Below are positions 43,089-52,430 of a stretch of DNA of 64,000 bases, piece by piece; the stretch's first letter is position 1; each line of letters starts with the position of its first letter. Under the pieces are notes generated by a model. It was not told the origin of the DNA and did no database searches. It worked only from the letters and a program-made list of their open reading frames with translations. The position numbers were made by a program, and so were the translations under genes. Source of the DNA: Thermithiobacillus plumbiphilus (lineage in GTDB: Bacteria > Pseudomonadota > Gammaproteobacteria > Acidithiobacillales > Thermithiobacillaceae); assembly GCF_038070005.1 (NCBI RefSeq), contig NZ_JBBPCO010000001.1, positions 272,631 to 336,630 on the forward strand, given 5' to 3'.

Positions 43089-43678
43089 TGCACATCAGCC
43101 GCCCGCTGATCCTGGCTTCCACCTCCCCCTATCGGCGTGCGCTCCTGGAACGGCTTGGCCTGCCCTTTACGCAGGAGCCGCCCCTGGTGGATGAGGCAGC
43201 CCTGCCTGGCGAGACGCCGGAAGCGCTGGTGCTGCGTCTGGCACGTGCCAAGGCCATGGCCGTGGCAAGCCGTCACCCGCAGGCAATCGTCATTGGCTCG
43301 GACCAGATGGCAGTGCTTGGAGAACAGATCCTGGGAAAACCCGGCAGCCCCGAGCGCGCCTGCGCACAGCTTGCAATGCTGAGCGGACAATCGGTTCGCT
43401 TCCTGACGGGGCTGGCTGTGATCTGTCAGGCCCAGGGACAGCATCTGGTCGAGATCGTGCCGTTTACAGTCCGGATACGGCAGCTGAGTACTGCCGAAAT
43501 CAGTGATTACGTGGCCCGGGACAATCCCGTGGACGCCGCCGGCAGCTTCAAGTCCGAGGGCCTGGGCATTGCCCTGTTCGAGCGCATGGAAGGCGAAGAC
43601 CCGACCGCCCTCATTGGTCTGCCGCTGATCCGGTTGACCCAAATGCTGGCTGACTGTGGCGCGAGGGTGCTGGGTTAG
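43085..43678 (+). CDS. Maf-family nucleotide pyrophosphatase (YceF type)
   Basis: The 197-aa product has the Maf motifs LASTSPYRRALL (residues 10-21), the SDQM of VIGSDQMAV, and the substrate-loop region DAAGSFKSEGLG. The YceF subgroup hydrolyses m7GTP; the YhdE subgroup hydrolyses dTTP/UTP. The lineage context (near yceD-rpmF) favours YceF. Its first ATG overlaps the pycB stop (ATGATG). It has thus been joined to the pyruvate carboxylase operon instead of lying next to yceD as in E. coli. Confidence 0.9.
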   Translation: MMHISRPLILASTSPYRRALLERLGLPFTQEPPLVDEAALPGETPEALVLRLARAKAMAVASRHPQAIVIGSDQMAVLGEQILGKPGSPERACAQLAMLSGQSVRFLTGLAVICQAQGQHLVEIVPFTVRIRQLSTAEISDYVARDNPVDAAGSFKSEGLGIALFERMEGEDPTALIGLPLIRLTQMLADCGARVLG

Positions 43679-44340
43679 CGCCCTGCCCGCCCTTCGAGCC
43701 AGGGCAGGAGATCGGCCATGCTGGCAAGGCAGGCAATGGCGCCGCTGGCGAGCAGTTCCTCGCAGGGATTCACACCGTGCGCGACTCCCAGGGCGTCGAC
43801 GCCGGCGGCCCGCGCCATCCGGATATCATGCAGCGAGTCCCCGACCATCAGCGTCTCTTCGGCGCTGACCCCATTTTCCTGCATCAATTCCAGCAGCATG
43901 TCCGGCGCAGGTTTTGACTGGCTTTCATCAGCGCAGCGCGAACTCGAAAATACCCGACAGATTCCGTGCTGCTCGAAAAGGCGCGCGAGACCCCGGCGCG
44001 CCTTGCCGGTGGCCACGGCCAGGCGGTAGCCGGCGCCATGCAGGGCCTCCAGGGTGCTCTCCACTTCGGCAAAGAACGGCATGCATTCGGGCGGCGCGGA
44101 CAGAAAGCAGTCGCGATAATGATCGACGACGGTTTCCAGGGCCTCTGCGGACAGATCCGGCATGAGTTCGCTCATGGCCTCCTGAAGTCCCAGTCCGATG
44201 ATGGCCCGGTAACGTTCGGGTGGCAGCACCGGCAATCCTGCCCGCTGGAAGGCAGTCTCCAGACAGGAAGTAATCAGGCCCACCGAGTCCATCAGAGTGC
44301 CGTCCCAGTCAAACACGATCAGTTCATAGCGCCTTTGCAT
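43675..44340 (-). CDS. HAD-family phosphatase (Gph-like)
   Basis: HAD hydrolase of 221 aa with nucleophile Asp in FDWDGTLMDS (residues 10-19), the Ser/Thr motif AVATGKARRG, Lys in QSKPAPDM and the acidic motif MVGDSLHDI. It is close to phosphoglycolate phosphatase in layout, but the DWDGTLMDS type that follows rluC is a separate group of unknown substrate. Its ATG overlaps the rluC stop (TGATG). It overlaps the convergent maf gene by 4 nt. Confidence 0.9.
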   Translation of the reverse strand: MQRRYELIVFDWDGTLMDSVGLITSCLETAFQRAGLPVLPPERYRAIIGLGLQEAMSELMPDLSAEALETVVDHYRDCFLSAPPECMPFFAEVESTLEALHGAGYRLAVATGKARRGLARLFEQHGICRVFSSSRCADESQSKPAPDMLLELMQENGVSAEETLMVGDSLHDIRMARAAGVDALGVAHGVNPCEELLASGAIACLASMADLLPWLEGRAGR

Positions 44341-45311
44341 CAGCTACTGCTCCCATCCAGCTTTTGAAGTACTGCTTGAAGTTCTTCGGGCAAGGGTGCT
44401 TCAACCATGACTCTTTCCCCTTTCACAGGATGCATGAAGTTGAGGTGGGCGGCGTGCAGAAAGAGTCGGCGCAGCCCAAGCTCGCGCAGTTCCCGATTGA
44501 ATTCCGGATCACCATATTTATCGTCCCCCGCCACCGGATGACCGATACTCTGCAGATGTACCCTGATCTGATGCGTCCGGCCGGTCTCCAGTTCCGCGCG
44601 CAACAGGGCCGCGCGGCGAAACCGTTGCACCGGCACGAAACGGGTGCGAGCCGCCTTGCCTTCCGCCTCGGCCTGAACGATGCGCTCACCCGAACGCAGC
44701 GTGTTCTTGCGCAGGGCCAGATCCACGCTCTGCGCGCCTCCCTTCCAGGCGCCCTTTGCGAGCACCAGATAATGCTTGTCCATCTGCCCTTCACGCAGCT
44801 GTTCATGCAGCCCCCGCAGGGCGCTGCGTTTCTTGGCCACGATCAGGCAGCCCGAGGTTTCCCGATCCAGCCGATGTACCAGTTCCAGGAAGGGAGCATC
44901 AGGCCGGGCGGCCCGCAGGGTTTCGATGACGCCGAAGCTCAGGCCGCTGCCACCGTGGACTGCGAGACCAGAAGGCTTGTTGAGTACCAGCAGTGCGTTG
45001 TCCTCATGGAGGATGGCGGTTTCCAGGCTGGACTGCAGGCCGGCGGGTGCCTTTGGAAGGGGTTTGTCGCTGTCTGCCTGTTCACGTACCGGCGGCAGAC
45101 GGACGACATCTCCTTCCAGCAGGCGGTAAGTCGCCTGGACGCGGCCCTTGTTGACGCGCACCTCGCCGGAACGAAGCATTTTATAAACATGGGACTTGGG
45201 GATGTTCTTGAAGTGTCGCAGCAGAAAGTTGTCGATCCGCTGCCCTGCCTCTTCGGCCCCGACCTGATGCTGGCGGACCTTGGTCAGAGCTCCTGGTGAA
45301 GTGGGTTGCAA
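44340..45311 (-). CDS. rluC: 23S rRNA pseudouridine synthase RluC
   Basis: The 323-aa product has an N-terminal S4 RNA-binding domain (about residues 20-80, with IPKSHVYKMLRSGEVRVN) and a RluA-family catalytic domain with nucleophile Asp in HRLDRETSGCL. RluC modifies U955, U2504 and U2580 of 23S rRNA (E. coli numbering). The frame starts with TTG at 45311, with GGAGG just upstream. It is divergent from rne, as in E. coli and Pseudomonas. Confidence 0.93.
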   Translation of the reverse strand: MQPTSPGALTKVRQHQVGAEEAGQRIDNFLLRHFKNIPKSHVYKMLRSGEVRVNKGRVQATYRLLEGDVVRLPPVREQADSDKPLPKAPAGLQSSLETAILHEDNALLVLNKPSGLAVHGGSGLSFGVIETLRAARPDAPFLELVHRLDRETSGCLIVAKKRSALRGLHEQLREGQMDKHYLVLAKGAWKGGAQSVDLALRKNTLRSGERIVQAEAEGKAARTRFVPVQRFRRAALLRAELETGRTHQIRVHLQSIGHPVAGDDKYGDPEFNRELRELGLRRLFLHAAHLNFMHPVKGERVMVEAPLPEELQAVLQKLDGSSS

Positions 45312-45609
45312 AGGGCCTCCGGGCTGCCTGTTTAGTCTGCTGAGTAAATTTGCTATTCTACGTTTGCTATACTGAGATTTCGAGGGTGCTGGCCTGGTTT
45401 GTCATGCGAAAATCGCCGGCGCGCCGTATCATGCGGGAATAAGCACGGAACCGCTTAAACAATCATGATTATAATGCTGCCCTGGTCTGTGGCCTTCGAT
45501 CCAGCCTCATTACCATATTGCATACTGACATTTTTTGGCGCGCTCCCTTCCGGGCCAATCGTGGCCATTACCGGAACAACAAGGTCGAGCGCAGGAGAAC
45601 AATTCACAT
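45312..45609. promoter_or_regulatory. rluC-rne divergent region and probable long rne leader
   Basis: These 298 nt are the longest gene-free stretch in the window. On the plus strand an extended -10 element TGCTATACT lies at 45365-45373, preceded 14 bp earlier by a near copy TGCTATTCT; using it would give an rne leader of about 230 nt. A second, perfect TATAAT lies at 45470-45475 without a good -35. Known gammaproteobacterial rne mRNAs have long 5' leaders through which RNase E autoregulates. Promoter choice is uncertain. Confidence 0.45.
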
Positions 45610-48507
45610 ATGAAGCGCATGTTGATCAATGCCACGCATCCGGAAGAGGTGCGTGTTGCCTTGGTGGATGGCCAGAAGCTGGTAGACCTTGATATCGAGT
45701 CAGCCTCCAAGGAGCAAAAAAAGAGCAACGTTTACAAGGGGGTAGTGACGCGGGTCGAACCCAGTCTCGAAGCGGCCTTCGTCGACTATGGCGCGGAGCG
45801 CCATGGCTTTCTGCCTTTCAAGGAGATTTCCCGGGAGTATTTCCATGCTGGGCATGGTGGCGATGACAATGGCGGCGGGCGCAAGCTGCGCATTCAGGAT
45901 GTCATCCGGGAAGGGCAGCAACTCATCGTTCAGGTCGAGAAGGAGGAACGTGGCAGCAAAGGTGCGGCGCTGACCACCTTCATCAGCCTGGCCGGCCGCT
46001 ATCTCGTGCTCATGCCGAACAACCCCAAGGCGGGTGGCGTTTCGCGGCGCATCGAGGGCGAGGACCGGCAGCATATCCGTGAGGTGCTGGCGCAACTGCA
46101 CATACCCGAGAACATGGGGGTGATTGCCAGAACCGCCGGGATCGGCAAGAACAGTGACGACCTGCAGAATGACCTGAATTATCTGGTCAGCGTCTGGACC
46201 GCCATCCGCGACTCTTCCCAGACCCGCGGGGCGCCTTTTCTGATCTATCAGGAAGGAAATGTCGTGGTGCGGGCCATCCGCGACTATTTTTCCGAGGACA
46301 TTGGCGAAATCCTCATCGATTCGCAGTCTGCCCATGATGCGGCCTCCCAGTTCATGGGCTCGATCATGCCGCAGATGATCAAGCGCATCCGCCTGTACCA
46401 GGATAGCATTCCCCTCTTCTCCCGATTCCAGATCGAGCATCAGATCGAATCTGCCTTCTCCCGTGAGGTCCGGCTCGAGTCCGGTGGCGCCATCGTCATC
46501 GATCATACGGAGGCCCTGGTCTCCATCGATATCAACTCCGGTCGTGCCACCAAGGGCCAGGATATCGAGGAAACCGCGTTCAGGACCAATCTCGAAGCGG
46601 CCGAGGAGATCGCGCGCCAGGTACGCCTGCGCGACCTGGGTGGTCTGATCGTCATCGATTTCATCGACATGGGTCCTGCCAAGAACCAGCGCGAGGTCGA
46701 AAATCGCCTCAAGGAGGCATTGAAGCTGGACAAGGCCCGGGTACAGCTTGGGAGGATCTCCAAGTTCGGCCTGATGGAGATGTCCCGCCAGCGTCTGCGC
46801 CCGAGCCTGGAGGAATCCAGTCATCAGCCCTGCCCGCGCTGTAACGGCACTGGCCAGATTCGCGGCGTGGAATCGAGCGCCCTGCATATCCTACGCATCA
46901 TTCAGGAAGAGGCAATCAAGGAGCGTACCGGCCAGGTTCAGGTCCAGGTGCCGATCGAGGTCGCCACTTACCTGATCAACGAGAAACGTGCTGAAATCGT
47001 CGATATCGAGATCAAGACCGGCATCAAACTGCTGCTCCTGCCGAGTGCGGAGCTGGTCACGCCGCACTACCAGCTCAATCGCCTGCGCGTGCAGGAAATG
47101 ACCCAGGGCCAGTTGCCGAGCTATCAGATCATTCAGCAGGAAAGCCTGCCGGCCGAGGCAGTGCCTTTGCGGGCGGTCAAGGTTCACGAAGGGCCTGCGG
47201 TCCGGCCCGGCGATCTTGCTCCCCGGGCTCCTCTGCCTGCACGCGAGGACACCCCACCGAGCGCATCTGAACCGGCACCGGCAGCACCGGCGTTGACCAT
47301 GCTTGCCAAGCCCGTGGGTCTCCTGAAACGTCTCATGAACGCGCTGCTACGCCGCCATGATCCGGACCTGCCGACAGAAGCTGCCGCGCCAACGCAGCTG
47401 CTTGCAGAGCCGGTGCCCGCGCCCGACCTGACGCAAGACATTCCAGCCTCGAGTCCGCGTCCGCGCCTGCTGGAAAACAGGGGCCCACGTCCGGACCGCC
47501 AAGCGCCGCAGGCTGGCGCGCAATATGCTCAGAAGCAGGAAAAGCGGGATACCGAAGATAAAGATGCCGGCCTGCAACCCAGAGCAAGTGCTTCTGCCGA
47601 AAGTGCTACAGAAACCAGCGAACCGTCCGAGCGTAGCGGATCACGTCGCAATCGCCGGGGGGGGCGGCGCGGCCGGGGTGGCAAGGGCGAAGTGGGTGCT
47701 GGCCAGGAATTGTCACCTGCGACCCAGGACAAGGTCTCTGAAGCGCTGCCTGAGGCCAAGGCGCATCCGCGCCAGCGGCATCAAGCGACTCCTGTGGCAG
47801 AGATGGCTGCAGTGGAGATTTCCCAGGAGGGTCGTGGAATGGCGGTTGATCAGCCTGCCCCTGCCCGGAACAAGGCCGCCGTCCAGCGTAATCGTATGAA
47901 GCCGGCCCCGGGAGATTGGCATGATCTGGAGCTGCAGGTGGAGACAGACCGGGATGAAACGCATGTCCCGGCTGCTATGGATGCTGGCGAGCACCAGGAG
48001 CTGGCGGGGCTGCCGTCTACCCTGGAATCTGCTCCCTCGTCTGAAGCTCAGGAGGGTTCAGAGATACACCCCGGTTCCACTGAACGAGCCCTGGAGACAG
48101 GGGTGGAGCAGCCCGATATCCGGAGTTCTGATGTAAATGCCCCGCCAGTACAGCCTCAGTCGCGGCAACAGGCGGAAATCCCGGATGCCCCAGGTCTGAA
48201 GCAGGATAGCGTCACGACTGCCAGCGAACCGAACTTCGAGGCTGAACAACCCGAAGAAACAGTGCCCCAGGAAACAAAGGCCGAGGAAACTAAACCCGAA
48301 ACAACCCCTGCCAGGGCATTGCAGCGGACGCATTACGCACGCCGTCGCCCGCTCGCTGCAAGGGTGGGAATGCCTGCAGTGACGCAGGAAGCCGTCGATA
48401 GCGCACCGGAAAAGCCTGACATTGGGGCCAGTGCAGGCAGGGACCCCATATCTGAGGATCAGGCGACCGAAGAAGACAAGATGCCTGAAGATCAGAACCC
48501 CGACTGA
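45610..48507 (+). CDS. rne: Ribonuclease E
   Basis: Main endoribonuclease of mRNA decay and rRNA/tRNA maturation. The 965-aa product has an S1 domain (about residues 38-120), the 5'-sensor region, catalytic Asp residues in VSIDINSG (about 305) and VIDFIDM (about 348), and the zinc-link CPRCNGTG (about 406). After about residue 525 it becomes low complexity, with an Arg-rich RNA-binding patch ([13 protein letters not shown], about 675-690) and an acidic Gln/Glu/Pro-rich tail, the expected degradosome scaffold. The scaffold is poorly conserved. AGGAGA lies 11 bases before the chosen ATG. Confidence 0.95.
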   Translation: MKRMLINATHPEEVRVALVDGQKLVDLDIESASKEQKKSNVYKGVVTRVEPSLEAAFVDYGAERHGFLPFKEISREYFHAGHGGDDNGGGRKLRIQDVIREGQQLIVQVEKEERGSKGAALTTFISLAGRYLVLMPNNPKAGGVSRRIEGEDRQHIREVLAQLHIPENMGVIARTAGIGKNSDDLQNDLNYLVSVWTAIRDSSQTRGAPFLIYQEGNVVVRAIRDYFSEDIGEILIDSQSAHDAASQFMGSIMPQMIKRIRLYQDSIPLFSRFQIEHQIESAFSREVRLESGGAIVIDHTEALVSIDINSGRATKGQDIEETAFRTNLEAAEEIARQVRLRDLGGLIVIDFIDMGPAKNQREVENRLKEALKLDKARVQLGRISKFGLMEMSRQRLRPSLEESSHQPCPRCNGTGQIRGVESSALHILRIIQEEAIKERTGQVQVQVPIEVATYLINEKRAEIVDIEIKTGIKLLLLPSAELVTPHYQLNRLRVQEMTQGQLPSYQIIQQESLPAEAVPLRAVKVHEGPAVRPGDLAPRAPLPAREDTPPSASEPAPAAPALTMLAKPVGLLKRLMNALLRRHDPDLPTEAAAPTQLLAEPVPAPDLTQDIPASSPRPRLLENRGPRPDRQAPQAGAQYAQKQEKRDTEDKDAGLQPRASASAESATETSEPSERSGSRRNRRGGRRGRGGKGEVGAGQELSPATQDKVSEALPEAKAHPRQRHQATPVAEMAAVEISQEGRGMAVDQPAPARNKAAVQRNRMKPAPGDWHDLELQVETDRDETHVPAAMDAGEHQELAGLPSTLESAPSSEAQEGSEIHPGSTERALETGVEQPDIRSSDVNAPPVQPQSRQQAEIPDAPGLKQDSVTTASEPNFEAEQPEETVPQETKAEETKPETTPARALQRTHYARRRPLAARVGMPAVTQEAVDSAPEKPDIGASAGRDPISEDQATEEDKMPEDQNPD

Positions 48508-48517
48508 GTTCGATGCA

Positions 48518-48552
48518 AGCAGAGGCCCGCCAAATGGCGGGCTTTCTGCTTC
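48518..48552. terminator. Bidirectional terminator between rne and LMW phosphatase gene
   Basis: GCCCGCC and GGCGGGC (48525-48531, 48536-48542) form a 7-bp stem with an AAAT loop, extended by AGCAGA pairing with TCTGCT outside it. On the plus strand TTTCTGCTT follows the core stem. It lies 17 nt past the rne stop and touches the stop of the convergent gene. Confidence 0.75.
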
Positions 48553-49036
48553 AGGCCTGACAAACTTGCTTGATCAGTCCCTGTGCCGCAAGTTCCAGCA
48601 TATTCAGCACCTCATCGAAGTCCTGCGAGTCGCCATAGTAAGGATCAGGCACTGCCATCCCTTTCTGCGGCCCCGGGGCATAGTCCATGAAGAGTGACAG
48701 CCTGGCGGGCGCGCCAGCGGGCTGCATGGCGCGCAGGCGGCGCAGGTTTTCGGTGTCCATCGCCAGGATGTAGTCAAAGCGATGGAAATCCTCGGGGCTG
48801 ACCTGGCGTCCGCGCAAGCCGGTGATATCGACACCGCGTCCAGAACAGGCCTGCTGAGCGCGCTCGTCCGGCGGCTCGCCGATGTGATAGTCGGCGGTAC
48901 CGGCCGAATCGATTTCCAGCTTCAGGCTTTGCTCTGCGGCGAGATGACGCAGGACGCCTTCGGCCATGGGTGAACGGCAGATATTGCCGAGGCAGACGAA
49001 GAGAATTCTGATCGTATGTGATGGAGTCTGAGTCAT
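48551..49036 (-). CDS. Low-molecular-weight protein tyrosine phosphatase
   Basis: The 161-aa product has the P-loop CLGNICRSP (C15 nucleophile, R21) near the N-terminus and the general-acid Asp in VPDPYYG. In bacteria these enzymes dephosphorylate tyrosine kinases of exopolysaccharide systems or small phosphates; no such kinase is nearby. An ATG five codons upstream (49051) is also possible and has AGGGAT before it, inside a hairpin. It is downstream of uvrB on the same strand. Confidence 0.92.
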   Translation of the reverse strand: MTQTPSHTIRILFVCLGNICRSPMAEGVLRHLAAEQSLKLEIDSAGTADYHIGEPPDERAQQACSGRGVDITGLRGRQVSPEDFHRFDYILAMDTENLRRLRAMQPAGAPARLSLFMDYAPGPQKGMAVPDPYYGDSQDFDEVLNMLELAAQGLIKQVCQA

Positions 49037-49060
49037 GCAAAGGGCTCGCATTATGGCAAT

Positions 49061-49088
49061 CCCTGCCAGTCTAGCTGCACTGGCAGGG
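49061..49088 (-). terminator. Perfect 10-bp hairpin between uvrB and the LMW phosphatase gene
   Basis: Arms CCCTGCCAGT and ACTGGCAGGG flank an 8-base loop, 28 nt past the uvrB stop. No T run follows on either strand, so it is not a classical terminator. On the minus-strand RNA its 3' arm contains the AGGG that would serve the 49051 start, so it may mask that ribosome site. Confidence 0.4.
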
Positions 49089-49116
49089 ACTTGTCATCGC
49101 TCAGCTGCTGGCGAAC

Positions 49117-51165
49117 TCAACTTGCGCGGGCGCGCGCCGGTTGCTTGCCCAGCGATGAAGGATCGACGCCCAGCAGGAGCTGTTCCAGCCGCCGCAGTTC
49201 ATCGCGGGTCCTGGCCGCTTTCTCGAACTCGAGATTCTTCGAGTGCTCGTACATTTCCTGCTCCAGGCGCTTGATGCTGCGGGCCAGACCCAGGGCATCC
49301 GTCGGCGTGGCATAATCGCCCGCTTTCTCGGCGGCGCGGGCCTTCGGTGCGCCCGGCTTGCGGGCATAGACGCCCTCGATCAGGTCGGCCACCGGCTTGA
49401 TGATGCCCTGCGGGATGATGCCATTGGCGGTATTGAATTCGATCTGCTTGTTGCGACGCCGCTCGGTTTCCTCCATGGCGCGCTGCATGGACGCCGTGAT
49501 CCTGTCGGCATAGAGGATCGCACGGCCCTGCAGATTGCGGGCCGCGCGGCCGATGGTCTGGATTAGGGAGCGATCGGAGCGCAGGAAGCCTTCCTTGTCG
49601 GCGTCAAGAATGGCGACCAGGGCCACTTCGGGCATGTCCAGACCCTCGCGCAGCAGGTTGATGCCAATCAGCACGTCAAAACTGCCGGCGCGCAGGTCGC
49701 GAATGATCTCCACGCGTTCTACGGTGTCGATGTCTGCGTGTAGATAGCGCACCCGGATGCCAAGGTCGCTCAGATAGTCCGTGAGGTCCTCGGACATACG
49801 TTTGGTCAGGGTGGTGACCAGGACCCGGAAACCCGTGCTGACGGTGGCGTGGATCTCGCCGATCAGGTCATCGACCTGATTGCGGGCCGGACGCACTTCC
49901 ACCAGGGGGTCCACCAGACCGGTCGGGCGCACCACCTGCTCGACGATCTGGCCGGAGTGGTTCATCTCGTAAGTGCCGGGGGTGGCCGAGATGAAGATGG
50001 TCTGCGGCATCAGACCCTCGAATTCCTCGAATTTGAGCGGGCGGTTGTCCATGGCTGATGGCAGCCGGAAACCATATTCCACCAGGGTCTCCTTGCGCGA
50101 GCGGTCGCCCTTGTACATGCCGCCCACCTGCGGCACGGTGACATGCGACTCGTCGATGAAGAGCAGCGCGTTGGCGGGCAGATAATCGAGCAGGGTCGGC
50201 GGCGGGGCACCGGCGGGACGGCCCGAAAGATAACGTGAGTAGTTCTCGATGCCGGAGCAATAGCCGAGCTCCGCCATCATCTCCAGATCAAAGCGGGTGC
50301 GCTGATCCAGACGCTGGGCTTCGAGTTCCTTGCCGGCGGCGCGCAGTTGCGCCAGGCGCTCGCGCAGTTCGTCCTTGATCAGGCCGATCGCGCCCTTGAG
50401 CACGGTTTGCGAGGTCACGTAGTGGGTCTTTGGATAGACCGTGTAGCGGGCCAGCTTCGCGATGCGCGCGCCGGTGAGCGGATCGAAGAGGCTGAGCTGC
50501 TCGATCTCGTCGCCAAAGAGCTCCACCCGCAGGGCCTCGCCCTCGCTTTCCGCGGGATAGATATCGATGACGTCGCCATGCACGCGGAAGGTACCGCGCT
50601 TCAGTTCCGTGTTGTTGCGGGTATACTGCAGCTCGGAAAGCCGCTTTAATATGGCCCGCTGGTCGATCAGGTCGCCCTGGCGCAGATGCAGGATCATCTG
50701 GTGATAGGCGCCGGGGTCACCGAGACCATAGATCGCCGAGACGGTGGCGACGATGATCACGTCGGGGCGCTCGAGGATGGCCTTGGTGGCCGACAGGCGC
50801 ATCTGCTCGATGTGCTCGTTGATCGAGGCATCCTTCTCGATGAAGGTGTCCGAGGACGGCACATAGGCTTCCGGCTGGTAGTAATCGTAGTAGCTGACGA
50901 AGTATTCCACCCGGTTGTCGGGAAAGAAATCGCGCATCTCGGCATAGAGCTGTGCTGCCAGGGTCTTGTTCGGCGCCATGATCATGGCGGGGCGGCCGGT
51001 GCGGGCGATCACGTTGGCCATGGTGAAGGTCTTGCCCGAACCGGTCACGCCCAAAAGGGTCTGGAAGGCCTCGCCGTTGTTCAGGCCGTCGAGCAGTTTG
51101 CGGATCGCCTCGGGTTGATCGCCACGCGCTTCAAATTGGCTCTTGAGTTCAAAATTTTTCGTCAT
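49117..51165 (-). CDS. uvrB: Excinuclease ABC subunit B
   Basis: Damage-verifying helicase-like subunit of nucleotide excision repair. The 682-aa product has Walker A GVTGSGKT (about residues 39-46), the beta-hairpin [20 protein letters not shown], the DEAD-like FIDESHVT, the motif VI region QTIGRAARN and a C-terminal UVR domain ([20 protein letters not shown]) that binds UvrC. The start at 51165 is by homology (MTKNFELKS); its Shine-Dalgarno is weak. It is divergent from the aspartate aminotransferase gene across only 65 bp, so their promoters must overlap. Confidence 0.97.
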   Translation of the reverse strand: MTKNFELKSQFEARGDQPEAIRKLLDGLNNGEAFQTLLGVTGSGKTFTMANVIARTGRPAMIMAPNKTLAAQLYAEMRDFFPDNRVEYFVSYYDYYQPEAYVPSSDTFIEKDASINEHIEQMRLSATKAILERPDVIIVATVSAIYGLGDPGAYHQMILHLRQGDLIDQRAILKRLSELQYTRNNTELKRGTFRVHGDVIDIYPAESEGEALRVELFGDEIEQLSLFDPLTGARIAKLARYTVYPKTHYVTSQTVLKGAIGLIKDELRERLAQLRAAGKELEAQRLDQRTRFDLEMMAELGYCSGIENYSRYLSGRPAGAPPPTLLDYLPANALLFIDESHVTVPQVGGMYKGDRSRKETLVEYGFRLPSAMDNRPLKFEEFEGLMPQTIFISATPGTYEMNHSGQIVEQVVRPTGLVDPLVEVRPARNQVDDLIGEIHATVSTGFRVLVTTLTKRMSEDLTDYLSDLGIRVRYLHADIDTVERVEIIRDLRAGSFDVLIGINLLREGLDMPEVALVAILDADKEGFLRSDRSLIQTIGRAARNLQGRAILYADRITASMQRAMEETERRRNKQIEFNTANGIIPQGIIKPVADLIEGVYARKPGAPKARAAEKAGDYATPTDALGLARSIKRLEQEMYEHSKNLEFEKAARTRDELRRLEQLLLGVDPSSLGKQPARARAS

Positions 51166-51230
51166 ATCATTAGGCGGTTTTAACGCCTTATCAGGGTGCC
51201 CCCGGGGCACGGAATCAGGGAGATCTTTGC

Positions 51231-52415
51231 TTGGACACTTTTCTTTCCCGTCGGGTTCAGGCCATCAAGCCCTCGCCCACCCTCGCGGTGACAGCGAGAG
51301 CGGCCCGCCTGCAGGCGGAAGGCCGGGATATCGTGAGCCTGGGCGCCGGGGAACCGGACTTCGACACGCCGGACTATATCAAGGAAGCCGCCATCAGGGC
51401 CATCCGCGAGGGCTTCACCAAGTATACCGCAGTGGATGGCACGCCGGGTCTCAAGCAGGCGATTGTCGAAAAATTCGCCCACGACAATGATCTGCACTTC
51501 AGCCCGGCGCAGGTGCTGGTGTCCGTCGGCGGCAAGCAAAGCTTCTTCAATCTGTGTCAGGCCCTGTTGAATCCGGGTGACGAGGTCATCGTGCCGGCGC
51601 CCTATTGGGTATCCTACACCGATATCGTCATTCTCGCCGAAGCCACGCCGCGCGTGGTCGAGACTGACATGGACAGCGGCTTCAAGGTGAGGCCGGCACA
51701 ACTGGCCGCAGCGATCACGCCCCGGACAAAATTGCTGGTACTGAACAGCCCCTCGAACCCGACCGGCTCGGCCTACACCGCCGATGAACTGGCAGCTCTT
51801 GGGGAGGTGCTGCGTGCGCATCCACAGGTGCTGATCGCTACGGACGACATGTACGAGAAGATCCTCTTCACCGAGGCGCCCTTCGTGAACATCGCCAATG
51901 TCTGCCCTGACTTGTTGCCGCGCACCGTGGTCATGAACGGGGTGTCCAAGGCCTATGCCATGACCGGCTGGCGAATTGGCTATTGCGCCGGGCCAGAGCC
52001 CCTGATCAAGGCCATGACCAAGGTTCAGTCGCAGAGCACCTCCAACCCGACCTCCATCGCCCAGAAGGCGGCGGAAGCCGCCCTGCGCGGGGATCAGTCG
52101 GTGCTGGAGCCGATGGTGCGGGCCTTCCGGGAGCGCCACGATTATGTCGTGGAGCGCCTGAACCGGATGCCGGGCGTGCGTTGCCTTGAGTCCCAGGGCA
52201 CCTTCTATGCCTTTCCATCCTTTCACCGGGTCATTGCCGAGCGTGGCCTGAAAAATGATCTGGAACTGGCCGAAGAGTTGCTGGAAAAGGCCGGGGTTGC
52301 CCTGGTGCCGGGTTCCGCCTTCGGGGCCGAGGGCTATCTTCGCATTTCCTTTGCCACCAGCATGGAGAACCTGCAAAAGGCGCTGGACCGCATCGAAGGC
52401 TTTCTCGGAAGCTGA
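51231..52415 (+). CDS. Aspartate aminotransferase (class I, I-gamma type)
   Basis: PLP enzyme of 394 aa linking aspartate and oxaloacetate. It has the PLP lysine K240 in [21 protein letters not shown], and the substrate-binding [11 protein letters not shown]. It belongs to the thermophile-like I-gamma branch, some of whose members also use prephenate, so the exact range is open. The start is TTG at 51231 with AGGGAG eight bases before; no ATG precedes the conserved N-terminus. It converges with the Nfn-like gene, 15 nt apart. Confidence 0.93.
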   Translation: MDTFLSRRVQAIKPSPTLAVTARAARLQAEGRDIVSLGAGEPDFDTPDYIKEAAIRAIREGFTKYTAVDGTPGLKQAIVEKFAHDNDLHFSPAQVLVSVGGKQSFFNLCQALLNPGDEVIVPAPYWVSYTDIVILAEATPRVVETDMDSGFKVRPAQLAAAITPRTKLLVLNSPSNPTGSAYTADELAALGEVLRAHPQVLIATDDMYEKILFTEAPFVNIANVCPDLLPRTVVMNGVSKAYAMTGWRIGYCAGPEPLIKAMTKVQSQSTSNPTSIAQKAAEAALRGDQSVLEPMVRAFRERHDYVVERLNRMPGVRCLESQGTFYAFPSFHRVIAERGLKNDLELAEELLEKAGVALVPGSAFGAEGYLRISFATSMENLQKALDRIEGFLGS

Positions 52416-52430
52416 GGAATCCACGCCAGA

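Noticed and set aside
47170-48507. The low-complexity tail of rne as a possible separate gene or frameshift
   Set aside because: The frame is continuous and an acidic/Arg-rich disordered tail is normal for RNase E.
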